15,322 nucleotides of DNA from JBOFZL01 sp051655155 (GTDB taxonomy: Bacteria > Bacillota > Clostridia > Peptostreptococcales > Filifactoraceae). The stretch lies in assembly GCA_051655155.1 (NCBI GenBank), contig JBOFZL010000050.1, positions 1 through 15,322 of the forward strand. The letters run 5' to 3'. Position 1 is the first letter of the stretch; every line of letters starts with the position of its first letter. Of the stretch, positions 1 to 8,280 are shown piece by piece. The notes beneath the pieces were generated by a model that worked only from the letters and a program-made list of their open reading frames with translations, ran no database searches and was not told the DNA's origin. The translations under genes were made by a program, and so were the position numbers.

Positions 1-172
1 AACAGGAGATAGAAAGTATATAGATGAAAATAAGGATAAAATAAAAAATTATAGCGACTTAAAAGAGAGTCACTGGGCATATTATAATATTTATGAAGCC
101 TCTAAAGGTCATAATTATAAAAGGGAAGATGGTAAGGAGGTTTGGATAGAATTAAATGCCAACATGAAATAA
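1..172 (+). CDS. C-terminal end of an S-layer homology (SLH) domain protein (5'-truncated by window)
   Basis: The frame starting at base 2 is open from the window edge to TAA at 170-172, giving about 56 residues. The stretch YSDLKESHWAYYNIYEAS has the SLH pattern (aromatic-x-D, then HWAY, then I-x-x-A), followed by a short tail with a G-H-N-Y turn and ending ELNANMK. SLH repeats bind secondary cell-wall polymers and anchor surface proteins, so the full protein is probably a secreted or S-layer-associated product. Only the last repeat is visible, so nothing can be said about the N-terminal domains, signal peptide or enzyme activity. No start codon is claimed because the gene begins upstream of the window. 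Confidence 0.75.
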   Translation, partial: TGDRKYIDENKDKIKNYSDLKESHWAYYNIYEASKGHNYKREDGKEVWIELNANMK

Positions 173-257
173 TAAATTAATAGAGATGTAGTTTAATTTA
201 TATTAGATTAGTTAACAGATAAGATATAAAAGCTTAAAAGTTTTATACCTAAAATTA

Positions 258-300
258 AAAAGACTGTATCATGATAAAAATTATGATATAGTCTTTTGTT
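258..300. terminator. Bidirectional intrinsic terminator between the SLH gene and the MATE gene
   Basis: A hairpin of about 17 bp has left arm AAAGACTGTATCATGAT (about 259-275) and right arm ATTATGATATAGTCTTT (about 280-296), with one G-T pair and a short A-rich loop. On + it is followed by TTTTGTTTT, and on - it is followed by TTTTTAATTTT. It can therefore end both the rightward SLH transcript and the leftward MATE transcript, since the two genes converge here. Confidence 0.85.
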
Positions 301-329
301 TTAAATATAAGTTATAGATATTTGTTAAA

Positions 330-1709
330 TCAGTTATAAAATTCTGTGTCTATAAGATTGTTAGCCCATTTGTAGGATAATACTCTAGGTACACCAAATG
401 CAGATTTTACAAGTTCTTCTAAACTTATCATAAGTGAAACTATATAAACAGGAAGTTTAAAAACGGAAGCACCTATAAATGCCATAGGAACACCAATTAA
501 CCATACAGTAGAAAGTTCAAGAATCATAGCGAACTTTGTATCTCCACCAGAGCGCAAGATGCCTACTATATTGCACCAGTTAAAAGTCATGAAAGGACAG
601 GCTATCGCCTTAGTAATTAGAATCTTTTTAATATTTATAATGAGAGAAGGTTCTAATTTATAAATGATATCAACTAAAGGTAAGGTTAAAATAATTAAAA
701 CGCTGGTAAATAAACCTGCGGAAAAGGAAATGACAGAAAACTTTTTAGCATAAAGCTTTGCCATGTTAATATTATTTTTTCCAAGCTGAGCACCTATCAT
801 AACAGCAGAGCCACTGGCAATACCCATAGCTAAAATTAAAAATAGGTCATTTATTGTCATAGCCACCTGAGTGGAGGCAAGTGCTGAAGTTCCAAGTTTG
901 GAATAGGCAATGGAATAAAAGACTATGCCAAGTCCCCAAAAGCTTTCGCCTAAGATAACAGGGAAAGAGGTTGAAAAATAGGTATCAAAAAATTTTCTAT
1001 CAATAGATTTAAAGTGTGACAAAGTAGAAGCTATAGGATTGTCTTGTGTAAAAAAGTATACAGAAGATATAATTAAGCAAAATTCTATTAATCTGGCAAG
1101 CAGAGTAGCAATAGCAGCACCTTCAATTCCCAATCTTGGCATTCCCAGATTGCCATTTATAAGACCATAGTTAAAAAATGTATTAAAACATAGAGAAAAT
1201 CCCGTTACAATCATTGGGTATATAGTTTTTCCTATACTTCGATAAGAGAATATATAACCAAAAGCAATGCTAAAAAATACATAGCTAAAACCTACTATCC
1301 TTAAATATCTAACTCCATAGTCTATAACTTGAGGATTAGAGGTAAATAGAGAAAAATATGATTTTGGAAATATTATTGCAATTAAAGAAAAGAATATGGA
1401 GGTAATTACCCCTAAAATTAGCTGTAAAGCAACTGTAGATTTTATTTTCTCCACGTCATTTATTCCATTAAATTGTGAAATAAAAATACCTGCACCGCTG
1501 TAAAAGCCAAAGATAACCAAAGTAGATAAGAAGAAAAGTTTATTAGCAATGCCCACAGCAGCAATAGCATTTTCTCCTAATGAGGTTATCATTAGTGTAT
1601 CAACCATATTCAAAGTTCCCGATACTATATTTTGAATAACTATAGGCAAAGCTATAGTTATTAGGGTGTAGTAAAAAAGCTTGTTTTCACTTTTACTCAA
1701 TTTCGTCAT
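330..1709 (-). CDS. MATE-family multidrug/cation antiporter
   Basis: A 459-residue integral membrane protein with about 12 hydrophobic segments. The first half contains the typical MATE signature around residues 20-60 (LPIVIQNIVSGTLNMVDT, then a G-E-N-A-I-A-A-V-G stretch), and a second related half begins near residue 230. Length and layout match the MATE family, which exports drugs or other organic cations by Na+ or H+ antiport; the substrate cannot be read from sequence. I chose the ATG at 1709-1707 because AAGGAGG sits five bases upstream. The frame also has an ATG ten codons further out (1739), but that codon lies between the predicted -10 box and the ribosome binding site, so it should not be used. 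The gene stands alone, divergent from the EF-G-like gene and ending at the shared terminator at 258-300. Confidence 0.9.
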   Translation of the reverse strand: MTKLSKSENKLFYYTLITIALPIVIQNIVSGTLNMVDTLMITSLGENAIAAVGIANKLFFLSTLVIFGFYSGAGIFISQFNGINDVEKIKSTVALQLILGVITSIFFSLIAIIFPKSYFSLFTSNPQVIDYGVRYLRIVGFSYVFFSIAFGYIFSYRSIGKTIYPMIVTGFSLCFNTFFNYGLINGNLGMPRLGIEGAAIATLLARLIEFCLIISSVYFFTQDNPIASTLSHFKSIDRKFFDTYFSTSFPVILGESFWGLGIVFYSIAYSKLGTSALASTQVAMTINDLFLILAMGIASGSAVMIGAQLGKNNINMAKLYAKKFSVISFSAGLFTSVLIILTLPLVDIIYKLEPSLIINIKKILITKAIACPFMTFNWCNIVGILRSGGDTKFAMILELSTVWLIGVPMAFIGASVFKLPVYIVSLMISLEELVKSAFGVPRVLSYKWANNLIDTEFYN

Positions 1710-1737
1710 ATTAACCTCCTTAAAAATGTTAAATATC

Positions 1738-1766
1738 ATTATACTATGTTAGAAAGACTAAGTCTA
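1738..1766 (-). promoter_or_regulatory. Predicted sigma-A promoter of the MATE gene, with a palindrome at the -35
   Basis: On the minus strand, TAGACT (1766-1761) is followed after 17 bases by a perfect TATAAT (1743-1738). The start point would be near 1731, about 22 bases before the chosen ATG. The -35 box overlaps a perfect 11-base palindrome, AGACTAAGTCT (1755-1765 on +), which may be a repressor or activator site. The promoter is supported by spacing and the consensus -10; the operator role is inference. Confidence 0.6.
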
Positions 1767-1875
1767 GGAAAGATATTAAAATGATATATTGAAATTTAAT
1801 CAAAGAGAAGGGTTTTAGAAGCAAGAGTTTTATATTTTGGAGATGATTTAAATTAAGAAATAATTAGATTTTGCT

Positions 1876-1896
1876 AAAAGAAAAACGTTTTCTTTT
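1876..1896. repeat. Near-perfect palindrome upstream of the EF-G-like gene
   Basis: AAAAGAAAA and TTTTCTTTT arms flank an ACG centre. It lies about 15 bases upstream of the predicted -35 of the EF-G-like gene. It partly resembles a cre site at its CG centre but lacks the flanking TG/CA. It could be an operator or a weak hairpin; no function can be assigned. Confidence 0.35.
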
Positions 1897-1910
1897 ATTT
1901 TTGTTTTATC

Positions 1911-1939
1911 TTGAATATTTTAATTTTAAGGGTTATAAT
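1911..1939 (+). promoter_or_regulatory. Predicted sigma-A promoter of the EF-G-like gene
   Basis: TTGAAT (1911-1916), a 17-base spacer and a perfect TATAAT (1934-1939). Transcription would start near 1946, leaving a leader of about 59 bases before the chosen ATG at 2005. Both hexamers are close to consensus and no other good candidate is seen in the interval. Confidence 0.75.
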
Positions 1940-2004
1940 AAGGTCAATAATTTTAATTATTAAATCAACAAAGTAGCGATATGCTACAAGGAAGGGGAAT
2001 TTGC

Positions 2005-3990
2005 ATGAGGGTTTTTGAAAGTGATAAGATTAGAAATGTTGCAATTTTAGGGCATAGTGGTTCAGGAAAAAGTAATCTAAACGAGGCTATTCACTTTACA
2101 GCTGGAATTTTAAATAGAATTTCAAAACCAACTGACGAGATTAAGCTTACTTCTTCTATGAATTTGTATTCAGTTGACTACAATAACAATAAATATAATT
2201 TTATTGATACTCCTGGATATTTTGACTTCCAAGGGGAAGTAGCTTCGGCGATGACAGCAGTAGCGGGTGCTATTATAGTTGTAGACGGAACTGCTGATTT
2301 ACAGGTAGGAACCGAAAAAGCGTTGGAAATAACTGATGATTTAAATGACCCGAGATTTATATTTGTAAATAAAATTGACTCAGAGAAGTCAGACTACGAA
2401 AAAATAATCACACAACTTAGAGAGATATATGGTAAAAAAGTTGCACCTTTTCATGTTCCTTGGGGAAAGGGAGAAACTTTTAAAGGATTCATAAATGTTG
2501 TGGATATGTTTGCTAGAGAGTATGATGGAAAAGACTGTAATACAGTGGAGTTTCCTGATGATATGCATAAAGAAGTAGATCCTATCAGAGAAATGTTATT
2601 AGAGTCTGTGGCAGAAACCAGTGAAGAACTTATGGATAAGTTTTTTGCAGGAGAAGAATTTACTAAAGATGAGATAAGAATGGGATTGAGAAGTGGAGTT
2701 TTACACGGAGATTTAATACCGGTACTTTGTGGTTCTACAGCTAAAAATATAGGTATTCATACCTTGTTGGATATGATAGTGGATTATCTACCATCTCCAA
2801 TAGATTCAGGATGTCAAAGATATTCGCCTAACTTTACAGCTCAAATATTCAAAACAGTTATAGATCCTTTTGTGGGAAAAATATCTTATGCTAAAGTTTT
2901 AGAAGGTGAAATTAAAGGGGATAGGGAGTTATTTAATATAAATAAAGGGGAAAAAGAGAAAATAGGTAAAATATATACAATGGTTAATAAGAACCTTGAA
3001 GAAATAGAAAAGGCAGTTCCAGGAGATATAGTAATATTTACAAAACTTGTTCATGTAAATACAGGAGACACTTTGTCCAGTAGTCAAGATACAGAAAAAC
3101 TGCTTCCAATAGAGTTTCCAAAGCACCAGATGTTAGTGGCTATAGAACCTACAAACAAGGGGGATGAAGATAAGATTTCTCAAGGATTAAATAGGCTTCT
3201 TGAAGAAGATCCTTCATTTATTTGGTACAGAAATCCAGAAACAAAACAAACGGTGTTAGGGGTACAAGGAGATATTCATATTAACTCACTGAAATCAAAG
3301 CTTAAAGACAAGTTTGGAGTGGAAGTTTTAATAAAAGATCTAAAAGTGCCTTTCAGAGAAACTATAAAAGGGAAAGCTGATGTTCAGGGGAAACATAAGA
3401 AGCAATCTGGAGGACATGGGCAATATGGTGATGTTAAAATAAAATTTGAGCCAAGTAAAGAGGCTTTTGAATTTACAGAGGAATTATTTGGAGGTTCAGT
3501 ACCAAAGTCATATGTTCCTGCTGTTGAAAAGGGATTAAGAGAATCAATGGAGCATGGAGTTTTAGCAGGTTTTCCGGTTACCAATATAAAAGCAACATTA
3601 TATGATGGGTCTTACCACGATGTGGACTCTTCTGAAATGGCGTTTAAATTAGCTGCTCACTTGGCTTTTGCGAAAGGTATGGAAGAGGCAAAACCAGTTC
3701 TTCTTGAACCTATAATGAAACTTAAAATAGTTGTACCCGAAGAGTATATGGGCGATGTTATGGGAGATATGAACAAAAAACGTGGTAAGGTTTTGGGTAT
3801 GGAGCCGTTTAAAAACGGAAAACAAATAATAAATGCAGAAGCTCCACAAGCAGAGACTTTTAAATATGCTATTGACCTTAAGGCTATGACTCAGGGCAAG
3901 GGATATTTTGAAATGGAATTTGTAAGATATGAAGAAGTACCAGCTCAAATGGCAGAAAAAATTATAGAAGCCCATAAGATGGAACGTTAA
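2005..3990 (+). CDS. EF-G-like translational GTPase (FusA2-type paralogue)
   Basis: A 661-residue protein with the full EF-G domain order. The G domain has G1 GHSGSGKS (16-23), G3 DTPGYFDF (68-75) and G4 NKID (122-125). A beta-barrel domain II lies near 280-370, and domain IV starts near 445 (VPFRETIKGKADVQGKHKK, then GGHGQYGDV). Domain V ends in an EF-G-like EYMGDVMGDMNKKRG stretch. It differs from canonical EF-G in two places. The switch II histidine of DTPGH is tyrosine. The switch I RGIT motif reads IKLT. As I recall, DTPGY is typical of the second, EF-G-like (FusA2) branch, so this is probably a paralogue and not the housekeeping EF-G; its cellular role is unsettled. The ATG at 2005 is preferred over the one at 1981 because GGAAGGGGA lies just before it, while the 1981 codon has no ribosome binding site. 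It appears monocistronic. Confidence 0.88.
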   Translation: MRVFESDKIRNVAILGHSGSGKSNLNEAIHFTAGILNRISKPTDEIKLTSSMNLYSVDYNNNKYNFIDTPGYFDFQGEVASAMTAVAGAIIVVDGTADLQVGTEKALEITDDLNDPRFIFVNKIDSEKSDYEKIITQLREIYGKKVAPFHVPWGKGETFKGFINVVDMFAREYDGKDCNTVEFPDDMHKEVDPIREMLLESVAETSEELMDKFFAGEEFTKDEIRMGLRSGVLHGDLIPVLCGSTAKNIGIHTLLDMIVDYLPSPIDSGCQRYSPNFTAQIFKTVIDPFVGKISYAKVLEGEIKGDRELFNINKGEKEKIGKIYTMVNKNLEEIEKAVPGDIVIFTKLVHVNTGDTLSSSQDTEKLLPIEFPKHQMLVAIEPTNKGDEDKISQGLNRLLEEDPSFIWYRNPETKQTVLGVQGDIHINSLKSKLKDKFGVEVLIKDLKVPFRETIKGKADVQGKHKKQSGGHGQYGDVKIKFEPSKEAFEFTEELFGGSVPKSYVPAVEKGLRESMEHGVLAGFPVTNIKATLYDGSYHDVDSSEMAFKLAAHLAFAKGMEEAKPVLLEPIMKLKIVVPEEYMGDVMGDMNKKRGKVLGMEPFKNGKQIINAEAPQAETFKYAIDLKAMTQGKGYFEMEFVRYEEVPAQMAEKIIEAHKMER

Positions 3991-4024
3991 AATAGCGAAA
4001 GACTAGAAAATTGTTAAGCTATTT

Positions 4025-4086
4025 AAATCGATCTTCTAAAGTTAGAATTAAATTCTAAATTACAGGAGGTCGATTTATTTTTATTA
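4025..4086 (+). terminator. Terminator after the EF-G-like gene
   Basis: An outer stem pairs AAATCGATCTTCT (4025-4037) with AGGAGGTCGATTT (about 4064-4076) using G-T pairs. An inner TTAGAAT/ATTCTAA hairpin (about 4042-4057) is nested inside. The structure is followed by ATTTTTATT. It starts 35 bases after the stop codon of the EF-G-like gene. Confidence 0.8.
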
Positions 4087-4374
4087 AGTTGAGTTAGGTA
4101 ACGGGTAGCTCCTTTTATTTCTAAAAATAAATACTCTGAAGAGATATTCAGTAAAGCAAGGTTTTAATAAGTCAGAAAAATGAGAAACACGATGATAGAA
4201 TCTTGCAAAAAATCATTATGTACTGTCCTTGAGGACAAACTTGTTATGTTAAAAGGAAAATGTTTGCATACGAAAAACAAAAAGATGGCAAAATTTTAAC
4301 TAATTAAAAAAACATTGAGAAATCGGAGAAAAGATGGTAAAATTAACAAAATAATATATGAAGGAGTGAGATTA
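4087..4374 (+). other. Leader region upstream of oppB, no gene seen
   Basis: This 288-base stretch contains no convincing reading frame or RNA gene. It holds a small inverted repeat, TGTCC-TTGA-GGACA (about 4224-4237), and an imperfect direct repeat with core GATGG-C/T-AAAATT (near 4284-4296 and 4333-4344). A weak promoter candidate is TTGTTA (4241-4246) with TGCATA (4265-4270), spacer 18. I cannot identify a riboswitch class. The opp promoter must lie here because the terminator at 4025-4086 isolates the operon from the EF-G-like gene. Confidence 0.4.
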
Positions 4375-5295
4375 TTGGCAAGGTACATTTTTGTGAGAGT
4401 TTTATCAATGATTGCAACTTTATTTGTTGTAATCACCTTAACGTTTGTGCTGATGCATGCGATTCCCGGAGGACCGTTTACATCAGAAAAGACTTTACCA
4501 CCAGAAATAATTAAGGCATTAGAAGCTAAATATAATTTAGATCAGCCGTTGTCAAAACAATATATTGACTATGTTGCAGGTGCAGTTAAAGGAGATTTTG
4601 GTCCATCGCTTAAGTTTAAGGGGAGAAAGGTATCCGATATGATAAAGGATTCATTTCCGGTATCTGCACAACTAGGTGGAGTAGCTATTCTTTTAATTGC
4701 ATTATTGGGAATACCGATGGGGGTTGTAGCCGCGCTAAAACAAGGGAAGTTTTTGGATAAGCTTATGGTGTTTATTGCAGTTCTAGGGGTTACGATACCA
4801 AGCTTTGTATTAGCAGCACTTTTGATATATGTGTTTGGAACTCAGCTGAAGTGGCTACCTACTTCTAGATGGGTAAGTTGGAAATCAGCGATAATGCCGG
4901 TTATAGCTTTATCTATAAGTTCTATAGCCTATATTACAAGACTTACACGTTCATCGATGTTAGAGGTGGTAAATCAAGATTATATAAGAACCGCAAGGGC
5001 TAAAGGACTCTCTGAGAGTGTAGTTATATTTAAACATGCATTAAGAAATGCACTTATTCCTGTAATAACATATTTAGGACCATTAGCAGCTGCAATACTT
5101 ACAGGTTCTTTTGTTATAGAAAAGATATTTGCTATACCTGGAATGGGAAGGATGTTCGTAGAGTCTATATCTAATAGAGACTATACGGTTATTATGGGAG
5201 CGACAATATTTTATGCTTTCTTTTTAACGTTATTTACATTGATTACAGACTTGATATATGGGGTTATAGACCCACGTATTAAGATGGATAAATAG
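4375..5295 (+). CDS. oppB: Oligopeptide ABC transporter permease OppB
   Basis: A 306-residue inner-membrane permease with about six transmembrane segments, starting ARYIFVRVLSMIATLFVVI as OppB/DppB proteins do. The cytoplasmic EAA loop, which docks the ATPase, is seen in RTARAKGLSESVVIFKHALR followed by NALIP. With OppC it forms the channel for peptides delivered by OppA. I chose the TTG at 4375: AAGGAG at 4361-4366 lies eight bases upstream and the protein then begins where the family begins. An upstream in-frame TTG at 4315 would add 20 charged, non-family residues and has no good ribosome binding site. It is the first gene of a five-gene oppBCDFA cluster, 16 bases ahead of oppC. Confidence 0.9.
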   Translation: MARYIFVRVLSMIATLFVVITLTFVLMHAIPGGPFTSEKTLPPEIIKALEAKYNLDQPLSKQYIDYVAGAVKGDFGPSLKFKGRKVSDMIKDSFPVSAQLGGVAILLIALLGIPMGVVAALKQGKFLDKLMVFIAVLGVTIPSFVLAALLIYVFGTQLKWLPTSRWVSWKSAIMPVIALSISSIAYITRLTRSSMLEVVNQDYIRTARAKGLSESVVIFKHALRNALIPVITYLGPLAAAILTGSFVIEKIFAIPGMGRMFVESISNRDYTVIMGATIFYAFFLTLFTLITDLIYGVIDPRIKMDK

Positions 5296-5311
5296 GAGGG
5301 CTATTAATAAG

Positions 5312-6229
5312 ATGTTATCAAAAGAAAACTTAGATTGGAGTGTAGTTCCTCAAGAGGAAAAGGATGCACAAAAGATTGTCAGACCATCGCTGACATATTG
5401 GCAAGATGTATGGAGAAGGCTAAGGGCAAATAAAACAGCTATGATAGCGTTATGGACCTTGATATTGTTGGGAATAGCTGTAACTTTTATACCAAATTTT
5501 TGGTGGCATAACCATAGTGATCAAAATTTTGAAATGGCAAATATGGGACCGAGTTTATCTTACTGGTTTGGAACAGATAATTTTGGCAGAGACTTATTTG
5601 TTAGATGTTTTTATGGAGCTAGAATATCACTGATAGTTGGAATAGTTGCTTCAATAATAAACCTTTTTGTAGGAGTTACTTATGGGGGGATAGCAGGATA
5701 TTTAGGAGGAAGAGTAGACAACTTTATGATGAGGCTGGTAGATGTATTTAGTACGGTACCGCTAACATTATATGTAATACTTCTGATGGTAGTTATGGAA
5801 CCAGGATTTAAGACTATATTAATAGCTATTGGAACAGTTTTCTGGTTGGGAATGGCTAGAATAGTTCGTGGACAGATTTTTTCTTTGAAAGAACAAGAAT
5901 ATGTGTTGGCAGCAAAAACCTTAGGAGCCAGTGGTGGAAGGATATTATTTAAACATCTTATCCCTAATGCTATGGGGCCAATAATAATAAGTTTAACTAT
6001 GTCAATACCAAGTGCAATATTTACAGAGGCTTTCTTATCATTTATAGGTTTAGGAATAGCGCCACCGTTGGCATCATTAGGTTCTTTATGTAATGATGCA
6101 TTACAAAGTTTTCAAATATTTCCACATCTGTTGTTCTTTCCAGCGGCAGTGTTATGTGTAATGATATTGGCATTTAACTTTCTTGGTGATGGGCTTAGAG
6201 ATGCACTAGATCCAAAGATGAGAAAATAG
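5312..6229 (+). CDS. oppC: Oligopeptide ABC transporter permease OppC
   Basis: A 305-residue permease. The N-terminal cytoplasmic segment (residues about 1-40, with SLTYWQDVWRRLRANKTAMI) is the OppC N-terminal domain before the first membrane helix. A W-F-G-T-D-N-F-G-R-D-L-F stretch near residue 85 is characteristic of OppC/DppC. The EAA loop reads YVLAAKTLGASGGRILFKH followed by LIPNAMGP. It pairs with OppB. The ribosome binding site GGAGGG lies 11 bases before the ATG, a slightly long spacing. The gene lies 10 bases before oppD, so it is co-transcribed. Confidence 0.9.
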   Translation: MLSKENLDWSVVPQEEKDAQKIVRPSLTYWQDVWRRLRANKTAMIALWTLILLGIAVTFIPNFWWHNHSDQNFEMANMGPSLSYWFGTDNFGRDLFVRCFYGARISLIVGIVASIINLFVGVTYGGIAGYLGGRVDNFMMRLVDVFSTVPLTLYVILLMVVMEPGFKTILIAIGTVFWLGMARIVRGQIFSLKEQEYVLAAKTLGASGGRILFKHLIPNAMGPIIISLTMSIPSAIFTEAFLSFIGLGIAPPLASLGSLCNDALQSFQIFPHLLFFPAAVLCVMILAFNFLGDGLRDALDPKMRK

Positions 6230-6239
6230 GAGGGATAAT

Positions 6240-7262
6240 ATGACTGAAAAGATGTTAGAGATTAAAAATATGCATACCTCCTTTTTCACTCACGTAGGAG
6301 AGGTAAAGGCTATAAGAGGTGTTAGTTTTCACTTAGATAAGGGTGAAGCAATTGGAGTGGTAGGAGAATCAGGATCAGGTAAGTCTGTAACCTCCTTATC
6401 AATAATGAGACTTTTGTTAGATCCAGGGAGAGTAACTGGAGGAGAAATTATTTTTAAGGGGGAAGATCTTAAAAATAAAACAGAAAAAGAGATGCAAAGT
6501 ATTAGAGGAAATGAAATTGCTATGATATTTCAAGATCCTATGACATCACTTAATCCTGTTTTTACCATAGGGAATCAAATTATCGAGGCTATATTAAAAC
6601 ATCAGAAAATAAGTAAATCAGAGGCCAAAGAAAAAGCTATTGATATGTTAAAACTAGTAGGAATACCTTCGCCGGAAAGTAGATTAAACCAGTATCCACA
6701 TGAGTTTTCAGGGGGAATGAGACAAAGAGCTATGATTGCAATGGCATTATCCTGTCAGCCGTCATTGCTTATAGCAGATGAACCTACTACAGCTTTGGAC
6801 GTTACAATTCAAGCGCAGATTTTGGAACTTATGAAAGAGCTTAAAGACAAGGTAGATACATCAATAATGTTAATAACTCATGATTTAGGGGTTGTGGCAG
6901 ATGTATGTAGTAGAGTTATTGTAATGTATGGAGGTCTTATAATGGAAGAGGGTAAAGTTGAAGAGATTTTCTATGATCCCAAACATCCATATACCTTAGG
7001 GTTGTTACGGTCAATACCTAAGCCTTCAGATAAAAACCATAAAGAAAGACTTATACCGATAGATGGAACACCGCCGGATCTTCTTAAACCACCAGCTGGA
7101 TGTCCTTTTGCTCCAAGGTGTGATTTTGCTAGGGGAATATGCATGACTACTATGCCAGAATATACACAACTTACAGAAAGTCATAAATCTGCCTGCTGGC
7201 TATTGCATAAAGATGCCCCAATAGTTGAGGGCTTTAACAAGGAGGTAAGACCTAATGTTTAA
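6240..7262 (+). CDS. oppD: Oligopeptide ABC transporter ATP-binding protein OppD
   Basis: A 340-residue ABC ATPase. Walker A is GESGSGKS (42-49), the Q-loop glutamine is Q98, the signature is FSGGMRQR (156-163), Walker B is LLIADE (176-181) and the switch histidine is H214. The C-terminal oligopeptide/dipeptide (oligo_HPY) extension has the HPYTLGLL motif near 249-256 and four cysteines (C288, C294, C301, C319). These cysteines are typical of this subfamily and could bind an iron-sulfur cluster. It powers peptide import as a heterodimer with OppF. AGGAGG sits just before the ATG, and the last eight bases overlap oppF, which indicates translational coupling. Confidence 0.93.
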   Translation: MTEKMLEIKNMHTSFFTHVGEVKAIRGVSFHLDKGEAIGVVGESGSGKSVTSLSIMRLLLDPGRVTGGEIIFKGEDLKNKTEKEMQSIRGNEIAMIFQDPMTSLNPVFTIGNQIIEAILKHQKISKSEAKEKAIDMLKLVGIPSPESRLNQYPHEFSGGMRQRAMIAMALSCQPSLLIADEPTTALDVTIQAQILELMKELKDKVDTSIMLITHDLGVVADVCSRVIVMYGGLIMEEGKVEEIFYDPKHPYTLGLLRSIPKPSDKNHKERLIPIDGTPPDLLKPPAGCPFAPRCDFARGICMTTMPEYTQLTESHKSACWLLHKDAPIVEGFNKEVRPNV

Positions 7263-8241
7263 TCCAGAAGCAAAGGTATTAATAGAAGCAAAAGATTTAA
7301 TGAAATATTTTGATGTTTCTACAGGGTTTGTAAATAAGAAAAAAATCTATGTTCAAGCAGTGGACAAGGTGAGTTTTGCAATACGTAAAGGGGAAACTTT
7401 AGGACTTGTAGGTGAGTCAGGATGTGGAAAATCAACAACGGGAAGAACTCTTATAAAATTATATGAACCTACAGGAGGGCAAATTTTATATGATGGAAAA
7501 GACATTACAAAGTTAAAAAGAAATGATATTCTCGAGTTTAGAAAAAAGATGCAAATGATATTTCAAGATCCATATGCTTCACTAAATGCAAGGATGACGG
7601 TGGGAGATATTATAGCTGAACCATTTGAAATCCATAAATTATGTTCATCAAAGTCTGAGATAAAAGAGCGGGTGGAAAACCTTCTTGATGCAGTAGGATT
7701 AAATCCTGACCATGCTGCCAGATATCCTCATGAATTTTCAGGAGGACAACGTCAAAGGATAGGAATAGCAAGAGCGTTAGCTGTGGAGCCGGAGTTTATA
7801 ATTTGTGATGAACCTATATCTGCACTGGATGTTTCTATTCAGGCGCAGGTTGTAAATATGTTAGAGGATTTACAAAACCAAAGAGGATTAACCTATCTAT
7901 TTATAGCCCATGATCTTTCTATGGTTAAGCACATTTCAGACAGAATAGGGGTTATGTATCTAGGAAAGATGGTTGAGCTTACAACTTCTGATGAACTTTA
8001 TGCAAAACCAAGTCATCCATACACAAAAGCTCTACTTTCAGCAATACCTGTTCCAGATCCTAAGATAGCAAAGTCTAATAAAAGGGTTATATTAAAGGGA
8101 GATGTACCAAGTCCTATTAATCCACCTTCAGGATGTAGATTTAGAACTAGATGTTCTGCTGTTATGGATAAGTGTGCAATAGAAGAACCTGTATTTAAAG
8201 AAATTGCACCGAATCATTTCTGTGCATGCCACTTGTATTAA
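7255..8241 (+). CDS. oppF: Oligopeptide ABC transporter ATP-binding protein OppF
   Basis: A 328-residue ABC ATPase. Walker A is GESGCGKS (53-60), the Q-loop is Q104, the signature is FSGGQRQR (161-168), Walker B is FIICDE (181-186) and the switch histidine is H219. The C-terminal extension has HPYTKALL (near 254-261) and cysteines C294, C300, C307, C323 and C325, parallel to those of OppD. It is the second ATPase of the importer. Its ATG lies inside the oppD 3' end (8-base overlap) with AAGGAGG upstream. It is followed by a 120-base gap holding the oppA promoter. No terminator is seen between oppF and oppA, so read-through into oppA is likely. Confidence 0.93.
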   Translation: MFNPEAKVLIEAKDLMKYFDVSTGFVNKKKIYVQAVDKVSFAIRKGETLGLVGESGCGKSTTGRTLIKLYEPTGGQILYDGKDITKLKRNDILEFRKKMQMIFQDPYASLNARMTVGDIIAEPFEIHKLCSSKSEIKERVENLLDAVGLNPDHAARYPHEFSGGQRQRIGIARALAVEPEFIICDEPISALDVSIQAQVVNMLEDLQNQRGLTYLFIAHDLSMVKHISDRIGVMYLGKMVELTTSDELYAKPSHPYTKALLSAIPVPDPKIAKSNKRVILKGDVPSPINPPSGCRFRTRCSAVMDKCAIEEPVFKEIAPNHFCACHLY

Positions 8242-8280
8242 TAGAATATACAGAATTTTTACAAAAGAACTTCAGATATA

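Noticed and set aside
1876..1896. Palindrome upstream of the EF-G-like gene as a CcpA (cre) site
   Set aside because: The centre CG fits but the conserved TG and CA flanks are missing, so it is listed only as a palindrome.
3649..3975. 108-residue frame on - within the EF-G-like gene
   Set aside because: It is antisense to conserved EF-G domains IV-V and shows no family features.
4241..4270. TTGTTA/TGCATA as the opp promoter
   Set aside because: The spacer is 18 bases and the -10 is a weak match, so it is mentioned only within the leader entry and not called as a promoter.
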